DNA from: Panicum virgatum
Lineage: Eukaryota; Streptophyta; Magnoliopsida; Poales; Poaceae
Assembly: GCF_016808335.1 (NCBI RefSeq)
Contig: NC_053149.1
Coordinates: 32,485,339 to 32,549,338, forward strand
Direction: 5' to 3'
DNA length: 64,000 nucleotides
Below are positions 1 to 11,516 of this stretch, piece by piece. The position numbers and the translations under genes are program-made. The notes beneath the pieces are model-generated. The model saw only the letters and a program-made list of their open reading frames with translations. It ran no database searches and was not told the DNA's origin. The number at the start of each line of letters is the position of its first letter. Position 1 is the stretch's first letter.

Positions 1-2018
1 AGAAGAATGTGGCTTTTGTATGGACTGATGAGCGTCAGATGGCCTTTGATGAGTTGAAGAAAAGGTTGACTACGGCGCCAGTCCTGACTCTGCCAGACCA
101 GACGAAGAGGTTCACGGTATATTGTGATGCTTCGAAGGATGGTCTTGGGTGTGTTCTGATGCAGGAGGGCAGAGTGATAGCTTATGCTTCACGGCAGTTA
201 CGTCGGCATGAGCTGAATTATCCTACTCATGATCTTGAGTTAGCCGCAGTTGTGCATGCTCTGAAGATTTGGAGGCATTACTTGTATGGGCAGCGGTGTG
301 ATATCTACACTGATCACAAGAGCCTCAAGTATATTTTCACGCATAATGAGCTGAACATGCGGCAGAGAAGATGGCTAGAGTTGGTCAAGGATTATGACCT
401 GGAGATTCACTATCATCCGGGCAAGGCCAATGTTGTAGCAGATGCTCTGAGCAGAAGAAGTTATGTCAACATGGCCGTTGCTTTCCAGATGCCTCCAGAG
501 TTATGCGAGGAGTTCGAGCAGTTGAGTCTGGGTTTCTTGCATCATACCTCCAGTGCAGCGTTTGAGGCAGTACCGACTCTAGAGTCAGAGATCAGGCAGC
601 ATCAGAAAGATGATGAGAAGCTGCAGGAGATTCATGAGTTGCTCAAGAAGGGCAAGGCTCCTCATTTCAGAGAGGATGATCAGGGTACCTTGTGGTACAA
701 GAACCGGATCTGTGTTCCAGATGTGAAGGATCTCCGGAAGTTGATTCTGAGTGAGGCCCATGATACAGCTTACTCTATTCATCCGGGCAGCACGAAGATG
801 TATTATGATCTGAAGGAACGTTTCTGGTGGTATGGGATGAAGCGTTCAGTGGCAGAGTACGTGGCTATTTGTGACACCTGCCAGCGTGTCAAGGCTGAGC
901 ATCAGAGGCCAGCAGGTCTGTTACAGCCTTTGAAGATTCCAGAGTGGAAATGGGAGGAAATCACTATGGACTTCATTGTTGGTTTGCCTCGTACTCAGAA
1001 AGGGTACAACTCCATTTGGGTAGTAGTGGATCGTCTGACGAAGGTTGCTCACTTCATTCCAGTGAACACTACTTACTCCGGTGCTAGACTTGCAGAGTTG
1101 TACATCTCTCGGATTGTCTGCTTGCATGGTGTGCCCAAGAAGATCATATCTGACAGAGGGTCTCAGTTCACTTCTCGGTTCTGGGAGCAGCTCCATGATT
1201 CGTTGGATACGAAGCTGCGTTTCAGTACGGCTTATCACCCTCAGACAGATGGGCAGACAGAGAGAACCAACCAAGTGTTGGAGGATATGCTGAGAGCTTG
1301 TGCCATTCAGTACGGCACTAGTTGGGATAAGTGCCTGTCTTATGCTGAGTTTTCATATAACAACAGCTATCAGGCCAGTCTGAAGAAGTCACCCTTCGAG
1401 GCATTGTATGGCAGAAAGTGCAGGACTCCTCTCTATTGGGATCAGATTGGTGAAAAGCAGCTCTTCGGCCCTGAGATCATAGATGATGCAGAGCAGATGG
1501 TTCAGGCTGTGCGAGAAAATCTGAGGATTGCACAGAGCAGACAGAAGAGCTATGCAGATGGCAAACGGAGAGACCTGACTTTCAGTGTCGGTGATTATGT
1601 GTATCTGAAGGTGTCTCCGATGAGAGGAATCCGCAGATTTAATGTCAAAGGGAAGTTAGCACCTCGTTATTTGGGGCCATTCAAGGTGCTAGAGCGGAAA
1701 GGCGAAGTTGCTTATCGCCTGGAGTTACCTTTCAGCCTCTCAGGAGTTCATGATGTCTTCCATATATCTCAGCTGAAGAGGTGTTTGCGAGTACCCGAGG
1801 AGCAGGCACCCCTGGATGGAGTCGATGTCCAGGAAGATCTGACTTATACCGAGCATCCGGTGAAGATTCTGGAGACATCAGAGAGGGTTACGCAGAACAA
1901 GCGCATCAAGATGTGCAGAGTTCAGTGGAGTCACCACAGTGAAGCTGAGGCTACTTGGTAGCGAGAAGATGAGTTGAAGAAGACCTATCCAGATCTCTTT
2001 GCTAGCCAGCCCAGCTAA
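1..2018 (+). pseudogene. Element V pol: RNase H - integrase - chromodomain, 5'-truncated by the window
   Basis: The frame is already open at the left edge (codons from base 3). An RNase H domain comes first ([14 protein letters not shown], then [11 protein letters not shown] and VVADALSR). An integrase zinc region follows ([19 protein letters not shown]). The catalytic core has D at 969-971, D at 1152-1154 and E at 1260-1262, a D-60-D-35-E layout. The C-terminal part carries the polyprotein tail typical of chromoviruses and a chromodomain-like end ([18 protein letters not shown]). The frame meets TAG at 1959-1961, then stays open for 18 more codons to TAA at 2016-2018. Related copies continue past this point with a glutamate, so the TAG is probably a late nonsense change that removes only the extreme C-terminus. 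No other break is visible, so the element may be fairly young. Confidence 0.9.
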
Positions 2019-2688
2019 ATCTCGGGACGAGATTTCTTTAAGGGGGTAGGGTCTGTAACACCCTAATTTAAATTTCGGTATTTATTAATAAATTAATTGG
2101 CTTTAGTTAAATTTTCTAAGGTTTATTGTGTTTAGCCTGGCATTTAATTAAATTTTGTTTCACAAGTAATTAAAATTTGACTAAGTTTAAAATTTTGTGT
2201 TGCATTCATGCTGGTGCATACTTTTATTTGGGTGTGGTTTGAATTCAAATTCATATTTGAATTCAACCTTGGTTTGAATTAGAAATAGGAAAAGAAATTA
2301 GAAAAAGATCCAAACCCAGCAAGCTATCCAAACCGGCCCAGGCTCCCTCTCCCTCCCGTGCGCGGCCCAGCTCGCCACTCGGCCCAGCCTCTCCCCGCGG
2401 GCCCAGCAACCCCGGCCCTCACCTCGGCCCAACGCACGCGCTCGCGCCAGCGCTGAAGCCCAGCTGCCGCCCGCCAGCCTCCTCGGCCCAGTCCCGCGTC
2501 ACGCACGGCCTGCGACACCCCACTCCCAGCGCAGCCCAGCACCCCGCGCCCCCGCCTCAGACCCGCTGACGCCGTGGCCCCACCCGCAGGTTCATCTCCC
2601 CCGCAGCGCAGCTGCCGCCCGAACCTTCCACCGGGGATCACGCCGGTTTCCCAACCGCGGGCGCGCACGCCTAGGGTGGCCGCCGCCT

Positions 2689-2695
2689 TATAAAT
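2689..2695 (+). promoter_or_regulatory. TATA box of element V LTR promoter
   Basis: TATAAAT lies in a GC-rich context about 640 bp into the LTR and is followed by a long GC-rich transcribed-looking region, the usual layout of a plant LTR promoter. The transcription start cannot be fixed from sequence alone. Confidence 0.6.
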
Positions 2696-3878
2696 GCCCC
2701 TGCGGCCTCCCTGGACCCCGTCATCACCCCCACCGCCGCCACAAAACCCTAGCCCGCCCGCCTCGCCTTGCTCCGCCGAGCAGAGCACTCACGCCTCCAC
2801 GACCCCGCCACCGCGAAGGCCAACTCCGGCCCCTGCGCCATACTGGAGCACCGCACGGAGGAGGAGTTCGCCTGCAGCCGCCCCCCACGCCCTCTACCCC
2901 GTGCTCTGCACAGGGATTGCTCACCGGAGCAACACCGAGCCGCCACCACCGAGCTGCTGCGCCGCCGACGTCCCTCCGCTGCGACCCCGGACGCCTCGAG
3001 CCTCGATAAGAAATAGCGCCGCCACCCTGTCCTTTTGCGCTAAGTTTTAGGTCGGGTAGCGCACCGTAGGCTCCCTTGCACCGGTCACCGGCGAACCACC
3101 GCCGCCCCTCACCGTGGTGAGCTCCTGCAAAACCCAAATCCCCTTCCCCGTGTGCCCAGTTGGTTTCGCCATGACGCGGACTACCTCCCTGACCCAAGCC
3201 CGCTCCGATTTGAGCTCGGGAGCACTGAAATGCCGAAGTCCGGCGAGCTCCCAGTGCCCCGCCGCCGCGGAGGATGGCCTCCGGCGGTCAGTGCCGCCAC
3301 TCCCACGCCCGATGGCCCTAGGCCGACAGATCTAATATGGACGGTCGAGATTAGAACGGCGCCCCCTTTGATCCTAGCCCTCAGATCTGGATCTGACGGT
3401 CCAGATCTGAGCGTACCGGTTCGGCCGGTACTTTTTGCTAAAGAGTCCCTGGACTCTCTGCTATTCAACCCGCAGTCCACCTCTGGTTAAAAGTATTTGC
3501 AGATTAGTCCAGAAATTAGCGCCCAGCCCCCTTGAACTCTTTAGCTTTTGAACCCGCGGTCCAGCCCTGGCGTTTTTGCGAGATAGCCCCTGAATCTAAG
3601 GTTTAATTACGTTTAGGTCCTCGGTTTTAGCAGAAAAACCCCTGGAACCCTGTTTTTATTACAAATAAGCCCCTGAACCTTGTTTTTAGCCTAGAATATG
3701 CATTTTAGCTCCGTTTTTAGCGTTCTTTATGTCCACGCGATCGTTGTAACGCGTAGAACAGTATTAGAGTAGTTTAGTGTGCTGTTTTTATGTATTGTTG
3801 TACTGTTTCTTAGTTTTTGTTAGAGTTTGCTTGTATGCTTATTATTGTGCATTGTTTTGGCCATGTGTTCGTGAGTAG

Positions 3879-5073
3879 ACGCTGATCCAGTTGAGGAGCC
3901 CCATTACCAGTACCCGGAGCAGCCGTCTTCCGAGCACTTTGAGCAGCAGCAGGAGTAGTACGAGGAAGGCAAGTATAACATGAACAACCTATCATCTTTA
4001 AATACAATTTCATACTGCATTTTAATACTGTATGCCTTTAAGGATTTCCTAGCCACTTTATATCCTTTATATATATCCTTGGGTTGCATTTTGGTTAGTT
4101 GCGCTAGGTTGCTGCGCTACAACACACTCTGGTCCTTTTTAATTAATTTGATTAATGGTTTACTTGAATTTAATTCTGAGAGTGGCACTCTGTGTGGCTT
4201 GAGTGGCTCACTTCTCGTTAAAAGATGTTTTTTTTAGAAACATGGTTTAGGGGGCCAGCACGGTGCTTAGTGCTTGGTTGGCCACTCTCCATAAGGACCG
4301 GTTCATAGAGCGACAACCTGGGACAACAGCGCTACCACAAGGCTAGAATGGGATAGACTTGGCGTAATAATTAGATCTTTTTGGTTTGGAGTAACTTACC
4401 TGCGGGGTAAGAGTAGTAAGCTTCAATGGTCCCTGCTCCTCCGGCTTGGTCTGTGCTTGGATTGCGCTCCTGTGCTTGTACCCCCGGAGGTGGGCCCCAT
4501 CGTCGCCGACCTAACTCTCGCGGTTACGCCTTACCAACGAGATTCTTTTTAAAGGCCTCGTAGTGAGTCGCTGGCCATCTCACCTAAGGAAGTGTGATGA
4601 ACAACTGGCGTAGCTCACGACTTGTGGGTAAAGATGTGCAACCTCTGCAGAGTGTAAAACTGGTATACTAGCCGTGCTCACGGTTATGAGCGGCCCAGAT
4701 CCTCCTTTTGATTAGTGAAGTTATCTCCTTCCGACGAGGGAGGTGCTTCTCGGGGTTTCCTTGGTGGCTTGGTTTCGGTTTGGTTCTCAGTAGTTATATA
4801 ATTAATTCTGATTAATTACTATGTAACCGGGTTAATGGTAATTCATCAACTCATAGTAAATAGCTTTAATAAAATTTTGCCAACACTTAAAAGCTAATGC
4901 AGTTGAGTTAGCCAGCCTAGAGCCTCATAGTTTGTGTTATACTTGTTGAGTACAAGTTGTGTACTCACTCTTGCCTCTTCTCTACTTTTTCCTCTTGGCT
5001 ACGCTACTGCTGCTCAGTTCCTGCCGACGCGAGGGAGTTCGTCCAGCGCTACCAGGACTACGAGGACTTCTAG
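3879..5073 (+). other. Possible spliced small coding region inside the V LTR (two terminal exons)
   Basis: Exon A (3879-3968) follows an AG acceptor and ends at AAG|GCAAGT, a textbook GC-type donor. In the acidic frame it reads ADPVEEPHYQYPEQPSSEHF and so on, with one TAG at 3956-3958. Exon B (5018-5073) follows CTGCTCAG and reads PADAREFVQRYQDYEDF then TAG. Exon A begins and ends in phase 1, and exon B continues that phase. The same phase and GC donor recur in the LTRs of Z and Y although the sequence differs. No first exon with an ATG was identified. The coding interpretation is inference. Confidence 0.4.
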
Positions 5074-5329
5074 GTGTTCGTCTCCCAGTCGACGTCCCTG
5101 TGGCGCCCTGCTTCAGCTTCGGAGAGCTTTATCGTATTTTGTACTTCGCTTCCGCTGTATCAGACATTTTGTCATTATTGTAATAAATAACATTCGTATT
5201 CGTTTTATTATGTCTTTTTACGTGATATGTGCTATGATATACTGTTCATTCTGTTGTATATACGTGTGACTTGATCCTGGCACGTATATGATTGCTCGGT
5301 TTATGTTCTTTTATAAACCGGGTGTTACA

Positions 5330-5984
5330 GAGTAGTGACCTCATATGCGGGCATGGTGCCCGGGTATGTGGGATCCTTCGGATATGACGGTGCTCCACGG
5401 TGTGACTAGGGTAGACCGCAGGTGGTGATAGCCCTGTCAGTCCGTTGGGAAGCTGCTTCTCGGTTAGTGTACACCCCGACGTTCAGGTACCGTGTAGGAG
5501 TTCATGGAAAGATGAAACAGGACTGGATATTCTCCAATGCGGGTCAATCTCCCCGATGTCCCTAATTTCCCGGCACCTGCAGCTCTAAGCATGTGGCTAA
5601 CGTAACTTATCTGCTAACATGAATAATATACTAGGAATCTGTGCCTATGCTCCCACTAACCTTAGGTGTGCTTGTTTATTCTTTATTCATGAGAGTTGAC
5701 TGTTCTGTGTGTGTCACATTACCCCTTATTATCTGTTGTTTATCACTTACACCTGTATAGTCAGTAGTCTGCACCTTACTTCATAAGTGTCATGGTTATG
5801 GAACTAGTAAATATCTTTATACAACCTAGCCATCTCTTGGGAAAATATAAATAACGATACACTGAATACTTCCAGGTGAAATGCTATAATGGTATATCCA
5901 TGCGCTTGTGGATCCTTCTGTAAACGTTAAGACATACCAACGCGGCATTCCCTTGGCGGCGTTGCTAGGAACTAACACCTACTA
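5330..5984. other. Unassigned non-coding stretch with a degraded tRNA-Asp-type PBS
   Basis: No coding frame is visible. Near the right end, TGGCGGCGTTGCTAGGA (5954-5970) resembles the TGGCGCCGTTGCCGGGGA primer-binding site used by Athila/Tat-type elements, with several mismatches. Bases 5335-5950 could therefore be the tail of a decayed LTR, followed by a few leader bases before the U pol fragment starts abruptly. A deletion between leader and pol would explain the layout. Confidence 0.3.
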
Positions 5985-7434
5985 GTGGCGATGCTAAGAA
6001 ATGCCAACAGCCGCCTCAAAGACAAGTTCGACGACCTCGAGCTCAACCATGTCGCACGCAAGTACAACGAGGAGGTAGATGAACTGGCCAAGATTGCGTC
6101 TGGACGGATCACCATACCCCATAACATCTTCGCCCGTCACCTCGCCAAGCCATCCGTCGATTTTAAGGATCCGGTGGAGGCTAGCGGAACGACCACTGAG
6201 CCCACAGCCTAGGACCCCTCGGAGACCAAGATCTCCTCGGCAGACGAGGCCGAGGCAATGCAACTCGATGAGGCTCCACTTTCACGAGACTGGGTGACCA
6301 GTATCTCGACTGGACAAACCGAGGGGTGCTACCCTCAGATCGCGCTCAGACGCGGCGCATCGCCAGGCGGGCCAAGTCTTTCGTCTTGATCGACAAGGAG
6401 CTGTACAAACGCAGCCCCTCGGGCATCCTACAACGCTGCATCCCCATTCCCGAGGGCAGAGAACTGCTTCGAGACATCCATGCTGAAGTTTGCGGCCACC
6501 ACGTGGCGCCGCGCACTCTCGTGGGCAATGTGTTCAGGTAGGGCTTTTACTGGCCCACGCTCTGCAGACCATCCCCATCACATGGTCTTTTGCTGTGTGG
6601 GGACTAGACCTCGTCGGATGTTGTAGAAAGAGCCTCGGGGCTTCACCCACTTGTTGGTAGAAATCGACAAGTTCACCAAATGGATCAAGGCTCGGACCAT
6701 CGCCAAGATCAAATCCGAGCAGGCCGTGCAGTTCTTCACCGACATAATCCACAGGTTCGGGGTCCCGAACTTGATCATCACGGACAATGGCACCCAGTTC
6801 ACAGGAAAGAAGTTCTTGGAGTTCTGCGACGACAACCACATATGCGTGGATTGGTCGGCTGTGGCGCATCCACAAACGAATGGCCAAGTAGAGCATGCCA
6901 ATGGCATGATCCGACAAGGCCTCAAGCCAAGAATCTCCAACAAGCTGAACAAGTTTGGCTGAAGATGGCTTACAGAGCTACCCTCGGTCATCTGGAGCCT
7001 GAGAATGACCCCAAGCCAAGCCACGGGGTTCAGCCCATTCTTCCTCATCTATGGCGTCGAGGCCATCCTCCCCACTGACTTGGAGTATGGGTCCTCGAGG
7101 CTCAAAACCAACCAAGAGAAGCAGAACCAGATAGCCCGCGAGGACTCACTGGATCAGGTGGATGAAGCTCAAGATGTGGTGCTCCTACACTCGGCACGGT
7201 ACCAGCAGTCCCTGTGACGATACCAAGCACAGAGGGTTCGACGTTGAGACCTCAACAAGGGAGACCTGGTGTTTAGGCTTCGGCAAGACAGCCGAGGGCA
7301 CCACAAGCTCACCCCGCCATGGGAATACATCGTCACAGAGGTCCTCAAGCCCGGCACCTACAAACTAGCTAACGAGAAGGGTGAAGTCTTCACCAACACT
7401 TGGAACATTTAGCAACTATGTCGCTTCTATCCCT
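5985..7434 (+). pseudogene. Element U: decayed Tat/Retand (RIRE2-like) pol fragment
   Basis: Broken frames in order show the end of RNase H (DDLELNHVARKYNEEVDELA, about 5985-6212), the integrase zinc region (IHAEVCGHHVAPRTLVG, 6326-6541), the integrase core (VEIDKFTKWIKA, ITDNGTQFTG, HPQTNGQVEHAN, 6651-6962) and an integrase C-terminal part (6963-7410) ending QLCRFYP and TAA at about 7434. Frameshifts and stops separate every block. In the core the first Asp and the TDNG Asp are visible, and the catalytic Glu sits in the VEHAN motif. It lacks a chromodomain, consistent with the Tat lineage. It appears to be the older DNA that X inserted into; the rest of U would lie beyond the far end of X, outside the window. 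Confidence 0.8.
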
Positions 7435-7515
7435 AAAATTCCAGGCTTTTTGTACATATTTTGTACTAGTATTTTAAATTCCCAAAATAATAAAAAGTAC
7501 ACTCTACTTACAAAC

Positions 7516-8532
7516 TGTTGATGCGAAACGATCACACACCAAGCCCAGGAGCCACGTATGCCAAGCCCGAACTGCACTTGATTCAAACCAAGGCGTGCCA
7601 GTCAATTTGACCTGTAAATTGACAAGGAAATAGCAAACCATCAAATTCAAGAGTGTATCGGCTAGATTTCCGAATCACTCTTATGCGGCGTATCGGCAAG
7701 TCTCTGCCGATACAGAAAACAACAATAGATTGAGTATAAAAGCATGTAATAAATGCGATCTATGCGGGATCGGCAATGGGCTGCCGATGCCGATAAGCAA
7801 CTAGACGGCTAGATCTATAGCCGACATGTGCCAGGTAACAGTGTACAAACCCACGAATGTATGGATCTGGACAAAGCTAAGCTTATGATCAATCTAATCG
7901 GCTTTACAAGGTTTATCATGATAAACAAGGAGCTTACAGCCGATTAAATAGATCACTAAGCTGGGTAGTTTGTGAATGAATCTAAACGAAAAAACAGCGA
8001 TGCGCCCGAGATCAAAGCTTAGATAAATTTGATAAATTTTGAATAGATCTGAATGAAGCCACAGCGATGCGCCCGGAAGCTAAAGCTCAGATTTACTCGG
8101 TAAAACGAAGACTTACCAGCAAACCAAGTCGCTCGAATGTGAGGCATCCTTGATCAGCTTGAAAGAACTCGCAAAAAAAAAGATAGCGAAGCCGCCGACG
8201 AGAAAGTAAATTGCAAGTAGAGTAAATTTGTGTTTGTTGGATGCGTATCAATCTTTACAATAGCCGGGGGACTTATATTTATACCCCATGCTAACACAAT
8301 CCTAGCCGATTACGGCAAAGCATGATTCTATCTTAAGAAACAAAACTATTCTAAAAAAATAAAATGATGCTTTCCAAACCGAGACCTCCTCGTACCAAAC
8401 TTGCCCAAAAACGCCAACATATCTGAACGTCACCAAATCACGACCGATCCTTCCATGCATATTGCCGTTTTTCAATCTGGTATTCCTTTCCTTCACTAAT
8501 CCTTCAACACGTGCCAAAAAACAGTGTCAACA
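7516..8532 (-). repeat. Element X 3' LTR (1017 bp)
   Basis: On the minus strand it opens TGTTGACACTG just after a G-rich PPT and ends CGCATCAACA, giving a TGTTGA/TCAACA inverted terminus. A TATAAATATAAG box sits at 8283-8272 (minus). GCCGA words occur repeatedly, including a hairpin with arms TATCGGCA/TGCCGATA near 7693-7714. The flank left of the LTR is CAAAC (7511-7515). The matching duplication and the other LTR are outside the window, so the boundaries rest on the PPT and termini only. Confidence 0.75.
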
Positions 8533-8544
8533 CATGCCCCCCAG
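8533..8544 (-). other. Polypurine tract of element X
   Basis: On the minus strand CTGGGGGGCATG immediately precedes the LTR start TGTTGACA. Its G-run and position match a plus-strand priming PPT. Confidence 0.65.
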
Positions 8545-8689
8545 TTTCGGAGTGAAATATCCTTTGACTCCAAAATTATTTCTCAATCATAATTATTCCC
8601 TTCAAAAGGTTGCCTCAAAAGCGCTCCATGCCGTTGTAATGTAAACGGCTCATCAATCCGGAATCCCAACTCATGAGGTGGGGTCATCT

Positions 8690-8697
8690 TATAAATA
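8690..8697 (+). promoter_or_regulatory. TATA box of the antisense plant-mobile-domain gene
   Basis: TATAAATA lies 145 bp upstream of the ATG at 8842 on the plus strand and outside the X LTR, so the captured gene seems to have its own promoter. Pyrimidine-rich sequence follows, as in many plant 5' leaders. Confidence 0.55.
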
Positions 8698-8841
8698 CAC
8701 CAGCATACTTTCTCCCTTCCTTCTCCACAGCTCCTTGCATCCAGGCCATCCTTTTCTCTGTTCAAAAACTGATCTGTTCCGCCGCCTCCGATGTTCAGCG
8801 CATCTTCTCCAATCACAAGAGGCTTCTCCCAGGTTCTGCAA

Positions 8842-10402
8842 ATGGCTTCCATCTCCGAGATCCCCCAGGTACAATAACTCCCATTCTCTTTTGCGCTGCC
8901 ATTTCAATCTGCGATTTGCAACCGTTCTTGATTTCCCCCTTTTCTGCCATTATTTCTAGGCCCTTAGGAACTCAATCTTCATCCCTCTGTCCGAGCAACC
9001 TAGCATGGTCTGTCTAGGCCCCATGGGTAACCCAGATCCGACTAGCATAATCAATCTAGAAACTAGTAGAATCCCCCTCAAGGCCTCAAATATGACATCA
9101 GACTGGTCCCTCGCCTTTAGATCTTGGCCAAGCATCACTCCAGGTTGGAGAAACTTGTTTCACAAAGTAGCAGGCAGTCACCAAGCCACTTGGGAGCAAT
9201 ATGATATTAGCCAATGTATCAACTTATCTTTGTCTGAAATGGTTAGGAATGAGCCGATGCTCATATCGGCTTCCTTCTTTTGGTTTGATGCCATCAACGC
9301 CTTCTTGTTTGGTCATGGTCCAATGACCCCAACCTTGCTAGATGTCATGATGCTGACCGGTCTAAATATCACTGCCTCTGACCGGTCTTTTAACTTCCTG
9401 GACAATGCTTCTTTCAAAATAGAAACCAGGACCATCGGTGGGTGGAAGGGATACATTACCAAGAATATGACAATTGGTTCTGTATCGCTTAGGGAGCATA
9501 CCGCTTTCCTCAACATGTGGCTAGAAAAATTCATCTTTTGTGGCAAAACAGGGGGGCCAACAAACAACACGTTGAAGATGGCTGAAACTCTAGCCAGTGG
9601 AAACCCAGTACCGCTTGGTAAACATCTTCTTAGATCAGTCTATCATCTGCTTCACCAAGTATCGGCCAAACTTAGGGCCGATCAACCAATCTCTAATCTG
9701 GGGGGTCCCTGGTGGTTCATACAATTATGGCTGAATATGTATATGCATAAAACCATGGGCATCAGACTGTCAGAAATGTCCTTTCCATCAGAAGACTTTG
9801 GTGAAGAGGAAAATCCAATTACTCGTCGTTGCACTTCCTATGGTGAAGCCGCTATCATGATTGCCAATGACCCCAATGTTTTTGGCAAAACTGACTTCTT
9901 CAAATGCTTCTACAATGGCTTCACCGAGAATTCCACCATATGGTTTGCATACCATGATGACAACAAGGAGTACGAGAACCCCTTCATGTTCAATCTTGAT
10001 TCTTGGAGAGATGACGAAGAAGCTACAAACATCATGAGGGAAGCTATATCTCCAAGAATCCTGCCTGCCAATTTCACTTCAGTGAAGAGTACAGTTGGTT
10101 ATGAATTCTGCTATCCATCAGCCATAGCCAGGCAACTGGGATTTGTCCAAGTACCGCCTCTCCCTTATTTTGCCGATAAGGTTCAGGCAAGGAACCCAAT
10201 CGGCAATGCTCTTGCATACAATCGGCTGAAAGGCTTGGAACCTATCATTGATATGACATAGCTAGCCGATTGGCAAGTAGCACCGCTTACCACCATACCT
10301 TTCAAACAATGGTGGTCAGAGTGGCAAGAACACCTCTTCTGTGGATCACTGAAGATCTACTGCATTGCTCTGGTTGAAAATTACCAAAGTGCTGACGATT
10401 AG
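8842..10402 (+). pseudogene. Plant mobile domain (aminotransferase-like) gene, exons 1-2
   Basis: Exon 1 (8842-8868) encodes MASISEIPQ and ends CAG|GTACAA. The intron ends TATTTCTAG, and exon 2 (8960-10402) continues in phase 0. Exon 2 carries a long plant mobile domain: WEQYDISQCINLSLSEMVRN, FFWFDAINAFLFGHGPMTPT, LLDVMMLTGLNI, GGPWWFIQLWLNMYMHK. This family is named for its link to transposable elements and may have a regulatory or nucleic-acid role; no catalytic activity is established for it. Exon 2 has an in-frame TAG at 10259-10261 and another as its last codon before GTAAAC; both could be CAG to TAG changes. The gene is antisense to the gag-pro of X and starts 310 bp inside its 3' LTR. 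Later exons are listed separately. Confidence 0.8.
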
Positions 10403-10473
10403 GTAAACATAAAGCTTTCTCTTGTTTTCACCTTATACTGTTCTTCTATGCTCTGACAAATATTCTTAACAAG

Positions 10474-11516
10474 TCAATGGCACTTCACCCCCAATAGTTA
10501 GCAGAAGCGGGCAGCCGATCAGATATTCTCCACCAACAAACTATCCTCTCATCGGCTATGATGCACCCACTCTGGCCGATGTTGCTGCCGGCAGAAAATG
10601 CAAGATGACTAGCACCAAAAGAACGGCCCAGAAAACTCAAGGTACTTCTGGTCATACTTTGGCCATCGTATCGGCACCAAATGCCGATGCCCCAACAGAT
10701 GTTGTCTCTTCTCCATCAAAGGTAATAGACAACTTTTTACCCCTTTTTCCCAATTGTAATGCATACTTTACCGATCATATAATTCGGCATTCCAAAACAC
10801 AGCTGCCGAAGATATAGATGAGGAGGACGCCCAAGAGATTGCCTCTCAAACATCTCCGATAGTCCAGGTATTTCACTTATCTATTCGTCATCTTCTGATA
10901 TCTGTCTGATATTTGTATTTTTACGTCAGATTCAACGCTTGCCCTCCAAAAAATATAGAACAACTACTTCACTGGTTCTGGTAACATAACCACCTTTTGT
11001 TTTTATCCAATCTTGCATTTGACATCAATTTTATCATTCAGCAAACATCAACTGTCCTGCAAGAACCATCAGTCACCCCACATGATGCTCTTCCTGATTC
11101 TGGTGTCCCGATATTGCTACTCACATCTTCTTCTACACTGGTTACTGATGAAATCCCTCTAATACAAGTAAGACATTTCATTTTTCCAGAAATCCAGAAA
11201 GGCAACATTCAATTAACATCCCCTTCTTCTTAACCAGGCACAAGACAGTCCAGACAACAGTCTATTTTCTTTTCAACTTGGGACTATCGGTGCAGAAGAT
11301 GAAGCCATGTCATCAGCAGAATCGGCTCTACTATATGAAGAAACCAAGGCTAAACTTCAGGAAATTCTGCAGTTATTGAACCAAAATATTGGCCAACTGG
11401 TTCAAGATGCTGAGCCGATTCGGATTATCTTGAAGTCTCTGAGGGCACTCTTCCTGAACCTCTCGAAGAAGCATTGCATCCTGCTGCTTACATTGAGAGC
11501 CATCAAATCTCAGTCC
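10474..11516 (+). pseudogene. Plant mobile domain gene, exons 3-6 and start of exon 7
   Basis: Short exons are bounded by good splice sites: exon 3 (about 10474 or 10498 to 10721, then GTAATA), exon 4 (10803-10867), exon 5 (10930-10980), exon 6 (11042-11167) and exon 7 from 11238. Exons 5, 6 and 7 join in phase 0. The exon 2/3 and 3/4 joins are one base out of phase, so small indels or misplaced sites remain. The encoded region is acidic, Ser/Thr/Pro-rich and low complexity (EDIDEEDAQEIASQ), then turns helical in exon 7 (EETKAKLQEILQLLNQNIGQ). A one-base deletion near 11442 shifts the frame. Exon 7 is cut at 11516 by element Z. Confidence 0.6.

Larger units (their letters stand above)
1..5329 (+). 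mobile_element. Element V: 3' part of a Tekay/Del-like Ty3/gypsy chromovirus
   Basis: The window opens inside the pol gene of a plus-strand Ty3/gypsy element and runs through its complete 3' LTR. The pol order (RNase H, integrase, C-terminal chromodomain-like tail) and the very long LTR place it with plant chromoviruses of the Tekay/Del type. Gag, protease, most of the RT and the 5' LTR lie left of the window. The 5-bp flank after the LTR is GAGTA (5330-5334), but its partner copy cannot be seen. It is related to elements Z and Y below but is a different family: the LTR sequence and the LTR start (TGTAACACCC rather than TGTGACACCT) differ. Confidence 0.9.
2054..5329 (+). repeat. Element V 3' LTR (3276 bp)
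   Basis: A purine-rich PPT (about 2036-2050) precedes TGTAACACCC, and the repeat closes with its exact inverse GGGTGTTACA, so both ends are supported by a 10-bp terminal inverted repeat. Bases 2330-3480 are very GC-rich with a TATA box, then the sequence becomes AT-rich. Long frames in the GC-rich part (for example 2694-3050) look like composition artefacts. Inside the AT-rich half, 3879-5073 holds a possible two-exon coding segment, listed separately. Confidence 0.93.

Noticed and set aside
2694..3197. Overlapping frames on both strands in the V LTR
   Set aside because: GC-rich low-complexity sequence, not conserved as protein in related LTRs.
8842..10402. Plant-mobile-domain gene as an intact host gene invaded by elements
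   Set aside because: It shares the GCCGA word with the X LTR and gag-pro, starts 310 bp from a PPT/LTR boundary and converges on gag-pro, so it is better explained as cargo of X. A free host gene cannot be fully excluded without other copies.
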